Source: FW021-bin31 sp964478125 (GTDB lineage: Bacteria; Bacteroidota; Bacteroidia; Chitinophagales; Chitinophagaceae). Taken from it: 64,000 nucleotides of DNA. Shown here one piece after another: positions 53,958 through 62,555 of the stretch. Where the stretch lies: contig CAYZGR010000001.1 in the NCBI GenBank assembly GCA_964478125.1, positions 1 to 64,000 of the forward strand, in the 5' to 3' direction. The notes beneath the pieces were generated by a model. It was not told the DNA's origin and did no database searches. It saw only the letters and a list, made by a program, of their open reading frames with translations. Every line of letters begins with the position of its first letter. Positions within the stretch are counted from its first letter, which is position 1. A program made the position numbers and the translations under genes.

Positions 53958-54662
53958 TCATGCTATATCTCCTTGTATAGGGCGTATAATGATATCCTCC
54001 ACCACCGTCTGTGGTGCAAGAGAAGCTGCCTGCCAAATGATATCGGCAATATCTTCCGGTTTCATCATCCGGTCGGTCGGCCCTTCGAAATTGGCCCATG
54101 AATCCGTAAGGGTAGGACCGGGACAAACGGCGGTTACTTTTATATTGAAAGGTTTCATTTCTTCTCTCAGGTTTTTTGAAAAACCCAGGAGTGCAAATTT
54201 ACTGATGCTATAAGATCCCCCATTGGGATATGCACGTAAAGAGGCGGTGGAACAAATATTGAAAATGTGCCCCTTTCGTGCCGTTTTCATCCCGGGTAAT
54301 ACCGCCCGTGTGAGGTGATAAGCGCTGAAGAGATTTGTAGCGATCGTATTTTCCAGAACCCCTTCTTCTTCCTCATGGATACTGCCGGGGATGAAGATAC
54401 CGGCATTATTTATCAGTATTTCTATAGGGCCAAGCTGCTCTGCTGCCGCTTTGGCGAAGCGGTTAAGGGCTGCTTTTTCCCGTACATCCACAGCCTTTGA
54501 AAAGATCTTTGCCGATGGATGACGGTCCAGCAACTCTTTTGTTGTATTTTGAATACGTTTTTCATTTAGAGCGCAGATGGCAATATTCCAGCCTCCTGCT
54601 ATGAATTTGGCTGCGAGCGCTTTCCCGATCCCCCGGCTTCCTCCTGTGATCATTATATTCAT
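53958..54662 (-). CDS. Short-chain dehydrogenase/reductase
   Basis: 234 aa, classical SDR. The cofactor motif TGGSRGIG is at residues 6-13, NNAG follows, and the active site is CSTAS with YSISK about 15 residues later. Position 37 lacks an acidic residue typical of strict NAD use, so cofactor preference is unclear. Substrate unknown. A -7 box inside the 29-bp gap to the dipeptidase predicts a leaderless transcript. Confidence 0.87.
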   Translation of the reverse strand: MNIMITGGSRGIGKALAAKFIAGGWNIAICALNEKRIQNTTKELLDRHPSAKIFSKAVDVREKAALNRFAKAAAEQLGPIEILINNAGIFIPGSIHEEEEGVLENTIATNLFSAYHLTRAVLPGMKTARKGHIFNICSTASLRAYPNGGSYSISKFALLGFSKNLREEMKPFNIKVTAVCPGPTLTDSWANFEGPTDRMMKPEDIADIIWQAASLAPQTVVEDIIIRPIQGDIA

Positions 54663-54666
54663 GTTG

Positions 54667-54674
54667 CAAACTTA
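54667..54674 (-). promoter_or_regulatory. -7 box (TAagTTTG) of the SDR gene, leaderless
   Basis: Minus-strand TAagTTTG has its G at 54667, only 4 nt before the ATG (A at 54662). Transcription would start at or within one base of the start codon. Confidence 0.55.
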
Positions 54675-54691
54675 ATGGAAATGAAGGATTG

Positions 54692-55768
54692 TTATTCCCA
54701 GGTCCTTTCCAGAAAATGGATCCAGTTTTTATACATAATGTTCTCAATATCCGTTTCTGAATAGCCTCTGGAAATCAGTATTTCCGGGATCTTTTGGAGG
54801 TCGGCAATTGTTTCCAGGTCTCCCGGACATTGTTCTTTTCCATAACCACCGTCCAGATCGGTACCTATGGCGGCATGGTTTGCATTGCCGGCCAGTTGAC
54901 AAACATGATCTATGTGATCCACTACATGAGAGAGGGAAACGCCCGTCTCCTCCGGAAGGCTTTTGCCTCTCTCCCAATGGGGGATCAACATCCAGGCATC
55001 AAAAGCGGAACCGATAACCGCTTCCCTTTCCAGAAGTACCCTGATCTGTTCGTCTGAAAATTGCCTTTGGTGTGGAACCAGCGCCCGGCAATTATTATGG
55101 CTGGCCCAAACCGGACCGTTAAAATGTTCCAGCGCTTCCCAAAAACTCTCGTCTGAGAGATGGGTGACATCCAGGATGAGATGTAAGCGTTCCATCTCGT
55201 TTAGCAGCTCTCGTCCTTTTTTCCCAAGGCCTCCTTTGGAATCGGTCCCATGTGCGTATATTCCCGGCCCGTAATGGGCGGGCCCCAATGCCCGGAGACC
55301 ATATCCGTAAGCTTTCTCCAGATGGTGCAGATCCACTATGGAATCGGCCCCTTCCAGGCTCAGAATATAGCCCAGGGGTAACTCAGGGATATATTCAGTC
55401 CCACTCCACGCGTTTACCTGTTCCTGCAGCTCTTTCTTATTTCGGATCTGCTTCAGGTATCCCCTATTTTCCATGATGCGATACCAGGCCAGCTGTCCCT
55501 GCGTTTGTGCCCAGGCCTGTTCCTGTGAATGCCAGCCCGGAAGATTATTACCCCGTTTTACATAGCGTGCGATTTGGGTGGCCACGCAAATGCCTATCCG
55601 TCCTTTGTGCATTTCTTCGAAGGATATGGTACCCTTTCCGCGATCGGGCTGGTCGGTTAAATGTTTTTCTCTTTCCCTTATAGATTTGAGCGGCTGTGTG
55701 AGATCGCGATTCCATTCCATCGCGTTCATGCTTAAATCAAGATGAGCATCAAAGATCAGTGGCGTCAT
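54692..55768 (-). CDS. Membrane dipeptidase-family enzyme (peptidase M19)
   Basis: 358 aa amidohydrolase-fold zinc dipeptidase. The metal-binding HxD is H9-D11 in FDAHLDLS. Later landmarks are ILSLEGAD (bridging glutamate), LDVTHLSDESFWEAL, SHNNCRALVPHQRQ and the late IGTDLDGG. M19 enzymes cleave dipeptides and can accept D-residues at the second position. No signal peptide is seen, so it is probably cytoplasmic. It lies next to the D-threonine aldolase-like gene, hinting at D-amino-acid or peptide use. Confidence 0.9.
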   Translation of the reverse strand: MTPLIFDAHLDLSMNAMEWNRDLTQPLKSIREREKHLTDQPDRGKGTISFEEMHKGRIGICVATQIARYVKRGNNLPGWHSQEQAWAQTQGQLAWYRIMENRGYLKQIRNKKELQEQVNAWSGTEYIPELPLGYILSLEGADSIVDLHHLEKAYGYGLRALGPAHYGPGIYAHGTDSKGGLGKKGRELLNEMERLHLILDVTHLSDESFWEALEHFNGPVWASHNNCRALVPHQRQFSDEQIRVLLEREAVIGSAFDAWMLIPHWERGKSLPEETGVSLSHVVDHIDHVCQLAGNANHAAIGTDLDGGYGKEQCPGDLETIADLQKIPEILISRGYSETDIENIMYKNWIHFLERTWE

Positions 55769-55863
55769 GGACAGTGCATTTTTTCTTTTTCGGTGTTGTT
55801 TCTCCTGTTTGAATATTGTTTCTCTGTTTAACTATAAAACATAAAAAGAGTATGATGATTTTA

Positions 55864-55871
55864 CAAAGCTA
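55864..55871 (-). promoter_or_regulatory. -7 box (TAgcTTTG) upstream of the dipeptidase
   Basis: Minus-strand TAgcTTTG predicts a start near 55858, a leader of about 90 nt. It is longer than most here, so the call is weaker. Confidence 0.4.
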
Positions 55872-55898
55872 AAGGTATATCGCTATGGGCCAATTGAT

Positions 55899-57017
55899 TT
55901 AAATACTGATCTTCTTTCTTCTGGCCACAATTTCCCATTGCCCTTTTACGATCCCGTCTTCCACGATCCCGGCTTCGTCATATAACGCTACCGTCGGACA
56001 AATATGATAAGGCAAGCCATATAGAACATCCCCCACTTTCAAGCTATTGATTTCATGAGTTTGAATGACCAGATGTTCTTCACTCTGTGAACGAACTTTA
56101 TAGTTATCTATATTTAAGAAAGAGATCCGCTTTTCAATAGGGTTTTCTGCAGCGACAGATTTATGGCCAAGGTCGGCGGTTATAATATCTCTTTTTGGTT
56201 TAGAAATGATCCTTGTAAGTAATACCGCTGCAGGGAGGAAAGGTAATTCAGGGAATGCCGTTTGATACCCGGCATCCCAAAGCAAGGTTGTTCCGGGGCT
56301 GCAAATTACATTTGGGTTGGCGGCATGAAATGGAAAGGTGGGGCTGCCTCCCGCGATCACTTCTATTTGTTCCGCCCCTTTTGCTGTAAGTTTCTCCACA
56401 ACCTTTCTCACCGGTCCAAAATCTGCTTCACATTGTTTTCTACGGGTATTGAGATCAGCCTGATGCAGATGCCCGTCATATACATGCAGGCCTTCCACAT
56501 TTAAATGAGAAAGAGTCTTTAATTCTTTATAAAAAGAAACCAAATCATTTTCAATCGGGAAACCGGTGCGATGCATACCATTATCCACATCTACATAAAC
56601 GCTCGCAATCAGGTCCTGCTGTTCAAAAAGGGCATTCAGTGAAATAGCGCTCTCCCGGTTATCTATTAAAGAGGCAAAATGCGTTTGGGGATATTTTTTT
56701 ATTAGCAACAATAGACGTTGTGTCTTGGGGCCCTGAAGCTGATAAGAAATCAATACCTTCTTTGCTCCGGATTCTGCCAACATTTCCGCTTCTGCAATAG
56801 TTGCACATTTGAATTTTGTGATGCTGGCCGCTATTTCCATTTTGACAATATCAGGCATTTTAATGGTTTTTACGTGAGGCATAAGCCTGTCCGCATTTTC
56901 ATTAACCATGCGCAGCATCTCCCTGATGTTGTGCCGGATGCGACGGGGATATATCAGGAGTGCGGGAGAGTCGGTGTATTCAGGATGTTGAAGCGTATAC
57001 CAGTCTTCATTATTCAT
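55899..57017 (-). CDS. D-threonine aldolase-family PLP enzyme
   Basis: 372 aa, alanine-racemase-like fold-type III. The PLP lysine is K50 in LMPHVKTIKMPDI. Further landmarks are VYVDVDNGMHRTGF, GGSPTFPFHA for the phosphate, and a C-terminal beta domain with LPYHICPTVALYDEA, whose His and Cys are likely metal ligands. Family enzymes split D-3-hydroxy amino acids to glycine and an aldehyde, or dehydrate D-serine-type substrates. Substrate not determined. Upstream of the dipeptidase on the same strand (130 bp). Confidence 0.88.
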   Translation of the reverse strand: MNNEDWYTLQHPEYTDSPALLIYPRRIRHNIREMLRMVNENADRLMPHVKTIKMPDIVKMEIAASITKFKCATIAEAEMLAESGAKKVLISYQLQGPKTQRLLLLIKKYPQTHFASLIDNRESAISLNALFEQQDLIASVYVDVDNGMHRTGFPIENDLVSFYKELKTLSHLNVEGLHVYDGHLHQADLNTRRKQCEADFGPVRKVVEKLTAKGAEQIEVIAGGSPTFPFHAANPNVICSPGTTLLWDAGYQTAFPELPFLPAAVLLTRIISKPKRDIITADLGHKSVAAENPIEKRISFLNIDNYKVRSQSEEHLVIQTHEINSLKVGDVLYGLPYHICPTVALYDEAGIVEDGIVKGQWEIVARRKKISI

Positions 57018-57112
57018 ACCTTTTATTTATTTAAATTTAAAAAAGTGGGACCAAAATAAAACCCTGGCCCATAAGCAGCGGCCTATTTTGCTATTGTAAA
57101 TTGCCCCTCTTC

Positions 57113-57778
57113 CTATTTCAGTTCATCTTTAAAGATTTTTCTGAACTTTTCCAGCTTGGGCCGGATCACAAAGCGACAATAAGCCTGATCCGGATTGTTT
57201 TCGTAATAATTCTGAAGATATTTTTCCGCAGGGTAGAAGTTCTTAAAGGGCTCTATTGCAGTAACTATAGGTTTGTTAAATGCACCGGACCGATCCAGTT
57301 CCTTTTTATATTTCTCGGCCTTGTTTTTTTGATATTCATCTCGATAAAAGATAACAGACCGGTATTGCGTACCTATGTCGTTTCCCTGACGGTTGAGCGT
57401 GGTAGGATCATGGCTTTCCCAGAAGGCTTCAAGCAGCCGGTCAAAGCTGATTATGGAAGGGTCGTAAATAATATTGCTTACTTCCGCATGCCCGGTGGCG
57501 CCTGTGCATACCTCTTTATAAGTAGGATGGGACACATGGCCTCCCGAGAAGCCGGAGACCACTTTTTTTACGCCTTTCAATTGGGTAAAAAAAGCCTCGG
57601 AACACCAAAAGCAACCTTCGCCAAATGTTGCAGTATCCAGGCCCTCTCCAGTAGCATCTGTAACTTGCAAATTTTCAACACTTTGATCTGTTTCGCTCAT
57701 AATGGTTTTTTTGTTTTGGGCACAGGAAGCAAGTGTCAAGCTGAGAAAGGTTACGGATAAAAGATATCTGAATAACAT
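57113..57778 (-). CDS. msrA: Peptide-methionine (S)-S-oxide reductase, lipoprotein form
   Basis: Reduces the S-epimer of methionine sulfoxide in proteins; 221 aa. The signal sequence ends in TLASC with the acylated cysteine at residue 19. The catalytic motif GCFWC has the nucleophile C56. GHVSHPTYKEVCTGATGHAE is also family-typical, and YRSVIFYRDE follows. The domain ends soon after the last helix, so no MsrB is fused. With the lipoprotein MsrB at 3.9 kb, both epimers can be repaired outside the cytoplasm. Confidence 0.95.
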   Translation of the reverse strand: MLFRYLLSVTFLSLTLASCAQNKKTIMSETDQSVENLQVTDATGEGLDTATFGEGCFWCSEAFFTQLKGVKKVVSGFSGGHVSHPTYKEVCTGATGHAEVSNIIYDPSIISFDRLLEAFWESHDPTTLNRQGNDIGTQYRSVIFYRDEYQKNKAEKYKKELDRSGAFNKPIVTAIEPFKNFYPAEKYLQNYYENNPDQAYCRFVIRPKLEKFRKIFKDELK

Positions 57779-57852
57779 ATGCTTCCCTTAAGTTATGAAT
57801 GATAACAGCCGGGAACAAGATTGGTTTAATTCCTTCTATATTCATACCGGTG

Positions 57853-59301
57853 TTAGCTATGAATGGCTTTCAATACCTGATCTTTAACTTCGTTCATTTT
57901 TAGCCGCTCTTGCCGGAGACTGTCCCGATAGCGGATGGTGACCGTTTCATCTTCTTTAGTCTGGTGATCTATCGTAACGCAAAAAGGCGTACCGATAGCA
58001 TCTTGCCTGCGATAACGTTTCCCGATGCTGTCTTTTTCTTCATACCAGCATTGAAACCAGGGCTTACAATTGTTCATAAGCTCGCGGGCAATTTCGGGCA
58101 GCCCCTGCTTTTTGATCAAAGGTAAAATGGCCAGCTTTATGGGGGCCAATCCCGGTTTAAAGCGCATGACCTTACGGGTATCCGTTTTGTTCTGCTCATT
58201 AGCAGGCACTTCTTCCTCATGATAAGCTTCGCTCAGTACCATCATCAGGGTACGATCCAGCCCTACCGAGGTTTCTACTACATAAGGAATGTAATTTTTA
58301 TTTATTTCCGGATCAAAATACTGCATTTTCTTCCCGGAATATTCCTGATGACGACTCAAGTCATAATCTGTACGGGAATGAATGCCTTCTACTTCTTTAA
58401 AGCCAATGGGGAAATGGTATTCAATATCTACCGCGGCATTGGCATAATGAGCAAGCTTTGCATGATCATGAAATTGGAGATGTGAGGGATCTATACCCAG
58501 ACTCTGGTGCCATTTCAGGCGCTCCCCTTTCCAGTATTCATACCATTTCAGTTCGGTACCCGGGCGTACGAAAAATTGCATTTCCATTTGTTCAAATTCC
58601 CGCATGCGAAAGATAAACTGCCTGGCTACGATCTCGTTTCGAAATGCCTTGCCGGTCTGTGCAATACCAAACGGGATTTTCATTCTGCCGGTTTTACGTA
58701 CATTTAGAAAATTAACGAAGATGCCTTGTGCCGTTTCAGGCCGCAGATATAATTCGTTGGCTTCCGAGCTGACACTCCCTACCTGGGTGGAAAACATAAG
58801 GTTAAATTGACGAATATCGGTCCAGTTAGCGGTTCCTGAAACAGGGCATACGATTTCCTCTCTTTCAATGAGCTTTTTTAAGCCTTCAAAGTGATCTTTT
58901 TTGAGCAGCTCTTCCATTTCTGCGATCAGGGCAGTTGCTTCTTTGGTCTTTCCTTTGGATTGTAACTTTTCTGCTTTGGCCTCTATCAGATGATCTACCC
59001 TGTAGCGTTTTTTGCTGTCTTTATTGTCAATCATAGGATCACTGAAGTTATCCACATGACCGGAGGCTTTCCAGGTGGTGGGATGCATAAAAATAGCTGC
59101 ATCCAGGCCTACGATATTTTCATGCATGCGGGTCATGGATTTCCACCAGTAATCCCTAATATTTTTTTTCAGTTGAACGCCGTTCTGTCCATAATCATAT
59201 ACAGCGCTGAGTCCGTCATATATTTCACTGGATGGGAATATAAAACCGTATTCTTTACAGTGGGCAATTAAGGTCTGCAGGTCAAAATGTTTTTTTTCCA
59301 T
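57853..59301 (-). CDS. glyS: Glycine--tRNA ligase (single-chain class II)
   Basis: 482 aa, the homodimeric type rather than the alpha/beta heterotetramer. It starts LIAHCKEYGFIFPSSEIYDG and has LYLRPETAQGIFVNF, FRNEIVARQFIFRMREFEQM for class II motif 2 and SVGLDRTLMMVL for motif 3. The anticodon-binding domain follows (about 385-482). It charges tRNA-Gly. A -7 box predicts a start 2 nt before the ATG. The MazG-like gene is 26 bp upstream. Confidence 0.96.
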   Translation of the reverse strand: MEKKHFDLQTLIAHCKEYGFIFPSSEIYDGLSAVYDYGQNGVQLKKNIRDYWWKSMTRMHENIVGLDAAIFMHPTTWKASGHVDNFSDPMIDNKDSKKRYRVDHLIEAKAEKLQSKGKTKEATALIAEMEELLKKDHFEGLKKLIEREEIVCPVSGTANWTDIRQFNLMFSTQVGSVSSEANELYLRPETAQGIFVNFLNVRKTGRMKIPFGIAQTGKAFRNEIVARQFIFRMREFEQMEMQFFVRPGTELKWYEYWKGERLKWHQSLGIDPSHLQFHDHAKLAHYANAAVDIEYHFPIGFKEVEGIHSRTDYDLSRHQEYSGKKMQYFDPEINKNYIPYVVETSVGLDRTLMMVLSEAYHEEEVPANEQNKTDTRKVMRFKPGLAPIKLAILPLIKKQGLPEIARELMNNCKPWFQCWYEEKDSIGKRYRRQDAIGTPFCVTIDHQTKEDETVTIRYRDSLRQERLKMNEVKDQVLKAIHS

Positions 59302-59308
59302 AGGATTG

Positions 59309-59316
59309 CAAATATA
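59309..59316 (-). promoter_or_regulatory. -7 box (TAtaTTTG) of glyS, nearly leaderless
   Basis: Minus-strand TAtaTTTG lies inside the 26-bp gap to the MazG-like gene. It predicts a start near 59303, about 2 nt before the glyS ATG (A at 59301). Confidence 0.6.
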
Positions 59317-59327
59317 GCGCTTAGAAA

Positions 59328-59654
59328 TTATTGTAGCTTATCATTTTGCAGATGCCGGTTCCCATCCCGATTGGTTTTCTTTACAAAATTCTGCTCCAGA
59401 GCCACCGTCATATCTACACCGGTCTGATTGGCAATGCACAGCAACACCCATAAAACGTCTGATAGTTCATCGGCCAGCTCTTTCCTTTTATCACTCTCTT
59501 TAAAAGATTGTTCCCCGTATTGCCGGGAGATGATGCGGGCCACTTCTCCCACCTCTTCCGTGAGGATGGCCATATTGGTCAGTTCGCTAAAATATCTCAC
59601 GCCGTGCTTTTTTATCCATTGATCGACGCGCTCCTGTGCTTCTTTAATGGTCAT
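59328..59654 (-). CDS. MazG-like nucleotide pyrophosphohydrolase
   Basis: 108 aa, a single all-alpha NTP-PPase domain. The metal-binding EEVGEVAR and the second acidic segment KELADELSDVLWVL are the two signature helices. It would hydrolyse NTPs or dNTPs to monophosphates, cleaning the nucleotide pool. It is short compared with full-length two-domain MazG and is the phage-type single-domain form. It lies between the MBL hydrolase and glyS in the same direction, gaps of 22 and 26 bp. Confidence 0.88.
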   Translation of the reverse strand: MTIKEAQERVDQWIKKHGVRYFSELTNMAILTEEVGEVARIISRQYGEQSFKESDKRKELADELSDVLWVLLCIANQTGVDMTVALEQNFVKKTNRDGNRHLQNDKLQ

Positions 59655-59676
59655 TTCTTCTTATTTATAAAATGGG

Positions 59677-60444
59677 TTATTGATCACTTGCTATTTCCAA
59701 ACCGTCATATGCCAGATATTTTCCTTCCGGCAATTCTTTTTGAACATCTTCGTCCCTTCCCATTTGATGACTGATGTGTGTGAAGTAGGTTTTTTCCGGT
59801 CCAATTTCATCTGAAAGTGCTATGGCCTGGGATAAAGTAAAATGAGATAGATGGGCTTGTTTGCGCAGTGCATTTAGAACTAATATCTTCGTTCCCAATA
59901 ATTTTTCTTTCTCCGCGGGGGCAATAAAGTTAGCGTCCGTGATGTAGGTAAAATCCCCGATCCTGAAGCCGGTGACCGGCATTTTATGGTGCATAACATG
60001 TATGGGAACTACCTGCAATCCATCTATATGGAAAGGGATGGAATCAACAGTATGCAAGGTAATTTCAGGAATTCCCGGATATCTCTTTTCTGCAAAAACA
60101 TAAGAAAATTCCCTGCGGATGGCTGATTGCGATTCGTTGGTTGCAAATATATCTATCGGTCTTTTTTGGAAATAATTAAAAGCACGAATATCATCCAGCC
60201 CGGCGATATGATCTTTATGAGAATGAGTAATAAGGACAGCATTCAGATGATTTACCTTTGCCCGTAGCATTTGGTAGCGGAAGTCGGGAGTGGTATCTAT
60301 TACTATATTAAGAGCCTTATATTGGATCAGAATGCTGCTTCGCAGGCGTTTATCTTTAGGGTCTTCAGAGGCACAAACTTCACAAGGGCAGGCAATCATG
60401 GGGACGCCCTGGGAAGTACCGGTGCCGAGAAAAGTTATTTTCAA
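59677..60444 (-). CDS. MBL-fold metal-dependent hydrolase
   Basis: 255 aa with a TTG start at 60444, the only start that places the family N-terminus KITFLGTGTSQGVPM correctly. The zinc-binding HSHKDH motif lies in ITHSHKDHIAGL, with further ligands in HVMHHKMPVTGF and the late segment TYFTHISHQMG. A cysteine cluster CPCEVCASEDPKD near residue 20 resembles PhnP-like enzymes. Reaction not determined; PhnP-type phosphodiesterase or related activity is likely. It is 26 bp after the 121-aa gene. Confidence 0.87.
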   Translation of the reverse strand: MKITFLGTGTSQGVPMIACPCEVCASEDPKDKRLRSSILIQYKALNIVIDTTPDFRYQMLRAKVNHLNAVLITHSHKDHIAGLDDIRAFNYFQKRPIDIFATNESQSAIRREFSYVFAEKRYPGIPEITLHTVDSIPFHIDGLQVVPIHVMHHKMPVTGFRIGDFTYITDANFIAPAEKEKLLGTKILVLNALRKQAHLSHFTLSQAIALSDEIGPEKTYFTHISHQMGRDEDVQKELPEGKYLAYDGLEIASDQ

Positions 60445-60470
60445 AATATTTCCGTTCTTTTAAATTTTCT

Positions 60471-60836
60471 TTACGCGTTTTCGTCTTTCTCATCGGAAAT
60501 TCCGGATTCCTTTTCCTGTTGATCCAGCTCTATTTCCTGCTCTACCATTTGATGAAGAAGGTCTCCCTTTTCTGCTTCGGCTAAAATAATTTCGTAGGAT
60601 CTTTTAGATTCTTTACTCAGACGGTTGAAATCAATTTCCAGCTCCGGAACCAGGTCGTTAAGAATGCTGATGCGCCCTTCTATATCTAAAAATTTATTTA
60701 CTACCACTACTTTTCGATGTTCCAGAATACAATAGCCGCTGTTGAAATTACCTTTTTCCAGACGCAATACATATCCTGCTTCATCAAGTAATTTTTCGAG
60801 CTTTTCCAGCTCCGCCTTATTCTTTTTTGTTGACAT
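60471..60836 (-). CDS. Conserved hypothetical protein
   Basis: 121 aa, no signal or membrane segment. The central part has a strand-turn pattern (YVLRLEKGNFNSGYCILEHRKVVVVNKF) followed by a long helix, and the tail is very acidic (QQEKESGISDEKDENA). Similar short proteins occur next to this MBL gene in related genomes as far as I recall, but I cannot name a function. It lies 57 bp after guaB and 26 bp before the MBL gene. Confidence 0.7.
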   Translation of the reverse strand: MSTKKNKAELEKLEKLLDEAGYVLRLEKGNFNSGYCILEHRKVVVVNKFLDIEGRISILNDLVPELEIDFNRLSKESKRSYEIILAEAEKGDLLHQMVEQEIELDQQEKESGISDEKDENA

Positions 60837-60893
60837 ATCCTTTGGGCATAAAACTTAAAGATATTAAAATCCGCGCGGTTTAAAAAACATTTG

Positions 60894-62363
60894 TTAACGA
60901 CTGTAATTGGGAGCTTCTTTGGTTATGGCTATATCATGCGGATGGTTTTCCGTAACCGTAGCCGCGGAGATTTTGATAAACCGGGCTTTTTGGAGCGTGG
61001 AAATATCTTTTGCACCACAATATCCCATACCGGCACGCAAGCCTCCGATAAACATTTGGGCTACCTCATTTAGAGTGCCTTTATAAGGAACACGTCCTAC
61101 AATACCTTCGGGTACCAGTTTTTTAATGTCAGATTCCACATCCTGGAAGTAGCGGTCTTTACTTCCTTCGGCCATTGCTTCAATAGAGCCCATCCCCCGG
61201 TATGTTTTAAATTTTCGACCCTCATAGATGACGGTTTCTCCGGGACTTTCTTCCACTCCTGCAAACACGGACCCTGCCATCACGCAAGAGGCACCGGCTA
61301 CCAGGGCCTTAACCATATCGCCTGTGTAGCGGATCCCTCCGTCTGCTATCACCGGTATTTTCCGACTCTTGAGCGCCCCGGCTGCTTCCATGATGGCCGT
61401 CAATTGCGGCATGCCGGTTCCAGTCACCACTCTTGTCGTGCAGATGGAGCCGGGACCCACTCCCACTTTTACGGCATCTGCTCCCGCATCTGCCAGAGCC
61501 GTGGCTCCTGTGGCGGTGGCTACATTTCCCGCAATGACCGGTAGTTTTTTGAATGTTTTTTTGACGTTTTGTAAGGCGTCCAAAACACCTTTGGAATGGC
61601 CATGAGCGCTATCCAGACAAACTATGTCCACTCCTGCCCGTACCAGCGCTTCTATACGCTGTAGCACGTCTGCAGTAATACCAATGGCGGCGCCAACGAG
61701 CAGCCGGCCATACTCATCCTTTACAGCGCTGGGAAAGCTTTGCACCTGCAGGATGTCACGGTAGGTGATCAGCCCGATGAGCCTGCCCTGTTTATCTACT
61801 ACGGGCAGCTTCTCAATTTTATATTGTTGTAAGATTCGCTCTGCTTTTTTGAGGTTGGTCCCTTTGGGGGCCGTTACCAGGTTCTCATGGGTCATGACCT
61901 CGCTCACTTTGCGGCGAAGATTTTTTTGAAAACGCAGGTCGCGGTTGGTCAATATCCCTACCAGCCGATTGTCTTTGCTGACAATGGGGATACCGCCTAT
62001 GTGATTTTCTTCCATCAGAGAAAGCGCTTCTTTGATGGTGGCGCTTTCAGATAGCGTGATCGGATCGAGGATCAGGCCGTTTTCTGTCCTTTTTACCTTA
62101 CGGACTTCTTCAGCCTGTCGCTCGATAGACATATTTTTATGTAAAATACCCAGGCCGCCTTCCCGCGCCATTGCTATGGCCATCTGAGACTCTGTTACCG
62201 TATCCATGGCGGAAGAAATCATGGGAAAGTTCAAAGTGATATTTCTGGTGAGTTGCGTGGAAATGCTCACTTCCCGGGGCAGCACTTCCGAATAGGCAGG
62301 TACTAATAAAACATCATCAAAGGTGAGTCCCTCACCTGTGAATTTGGAGCTTGTTGCAGGCAT
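60894..62363 (-). CDS. guaB: IMP dehydrogenase
   Basis: Oxidises IMP to XMP, the committed step of GMP synthesis; 489 aa from the ATG at 62363. TFDDVLLVPAYSEVLP starts the TIM barrel. Two CBS domains are inserted (about 95-215). The catalytic loop GPGSICTTR has C308, and the late flap region includes RGMGSIEAM. An in-frame upstream start at 62396 lies inside the -7 box and is rejected. The 121-aa gene follows on the same strand. Confidence 0.97.
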   Translation of the reverse strand: MPATSSKFTGEGLTFDDVLLVPAYSEVLPREVSISTQLTRNITLNFPMISSAMDTVTESQMAIAMAREGGLGILHKNMSIERQAEEVRKVKRTENGLILDPITLSESATIKEALSLMEENHIGGIPIVSKDNRLVGILTNRDLRFQKNLRRKVSEVMTHENLVTAPKGTNLKKAERILQQYKIEKLPVVDKQGRLIGLITYRDILQVQSFPSAVKDEYGRLLVGAAIGITADVLQRIEALVRAGVDIVCLDSAHGHSKGVLDALQNVKKTFKKLPVIAGNVATATGATALADAGADAVKVGVGPGSICTTRVVTGTGMPQLTAIMEAAGALKSRKIPVIADGGIRYTGDMVKALVAGASCVMAGSVFAGVEESPGETVIYEGRKFKTYRGMGSIEAMAEGSKDRYFQDVESDIKKLVPEGIVGRVPYKGTLNEVAQMFIGGLRAGMGYCGAKDISTLQKARFIKISAATVTENHPHDIAITKEAPNYSR

Positions 62364-62393
62364 AGCAATTATCTTTTTGGAAATAATTGCACG

Positions 62394-62401
62394 CAAAATT
62401 A
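62394..62401 (-). promoter_or_regulatory. -7 box (TAatTTTG) of guaB
   Basis: Minus-strand TAatTTTG predicts a start near 62388 and a leader of about 25 nt to the ATG at 62363. It decides against the longer start at 62396. Confidence 0.6.
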
Positions 62402-62555
62402 CAAAAATTCAAGATAAATTGGGGGAAGCGGATTTAAAAAATCCTTCGAAAACGCCTACTTTGATCTCACTGGCGGACCGGCAAAAGAATTTTCATGCGC
62501 TTCGATCCACCTTTTTTCAATAATATTTGGGGTTGTACTCTGCTGGTGGATTGAA

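Noticed and set aside
57101..57760. 219-aa plus-strand frame opposite msrA
   Set aside because: Antisense shadow of msrA.
62364..62396. Upstream extension of guaB
   Set aside because: It begins inside the -7 promoter box and is not part of the IMP dehydrogenase N-terminus.
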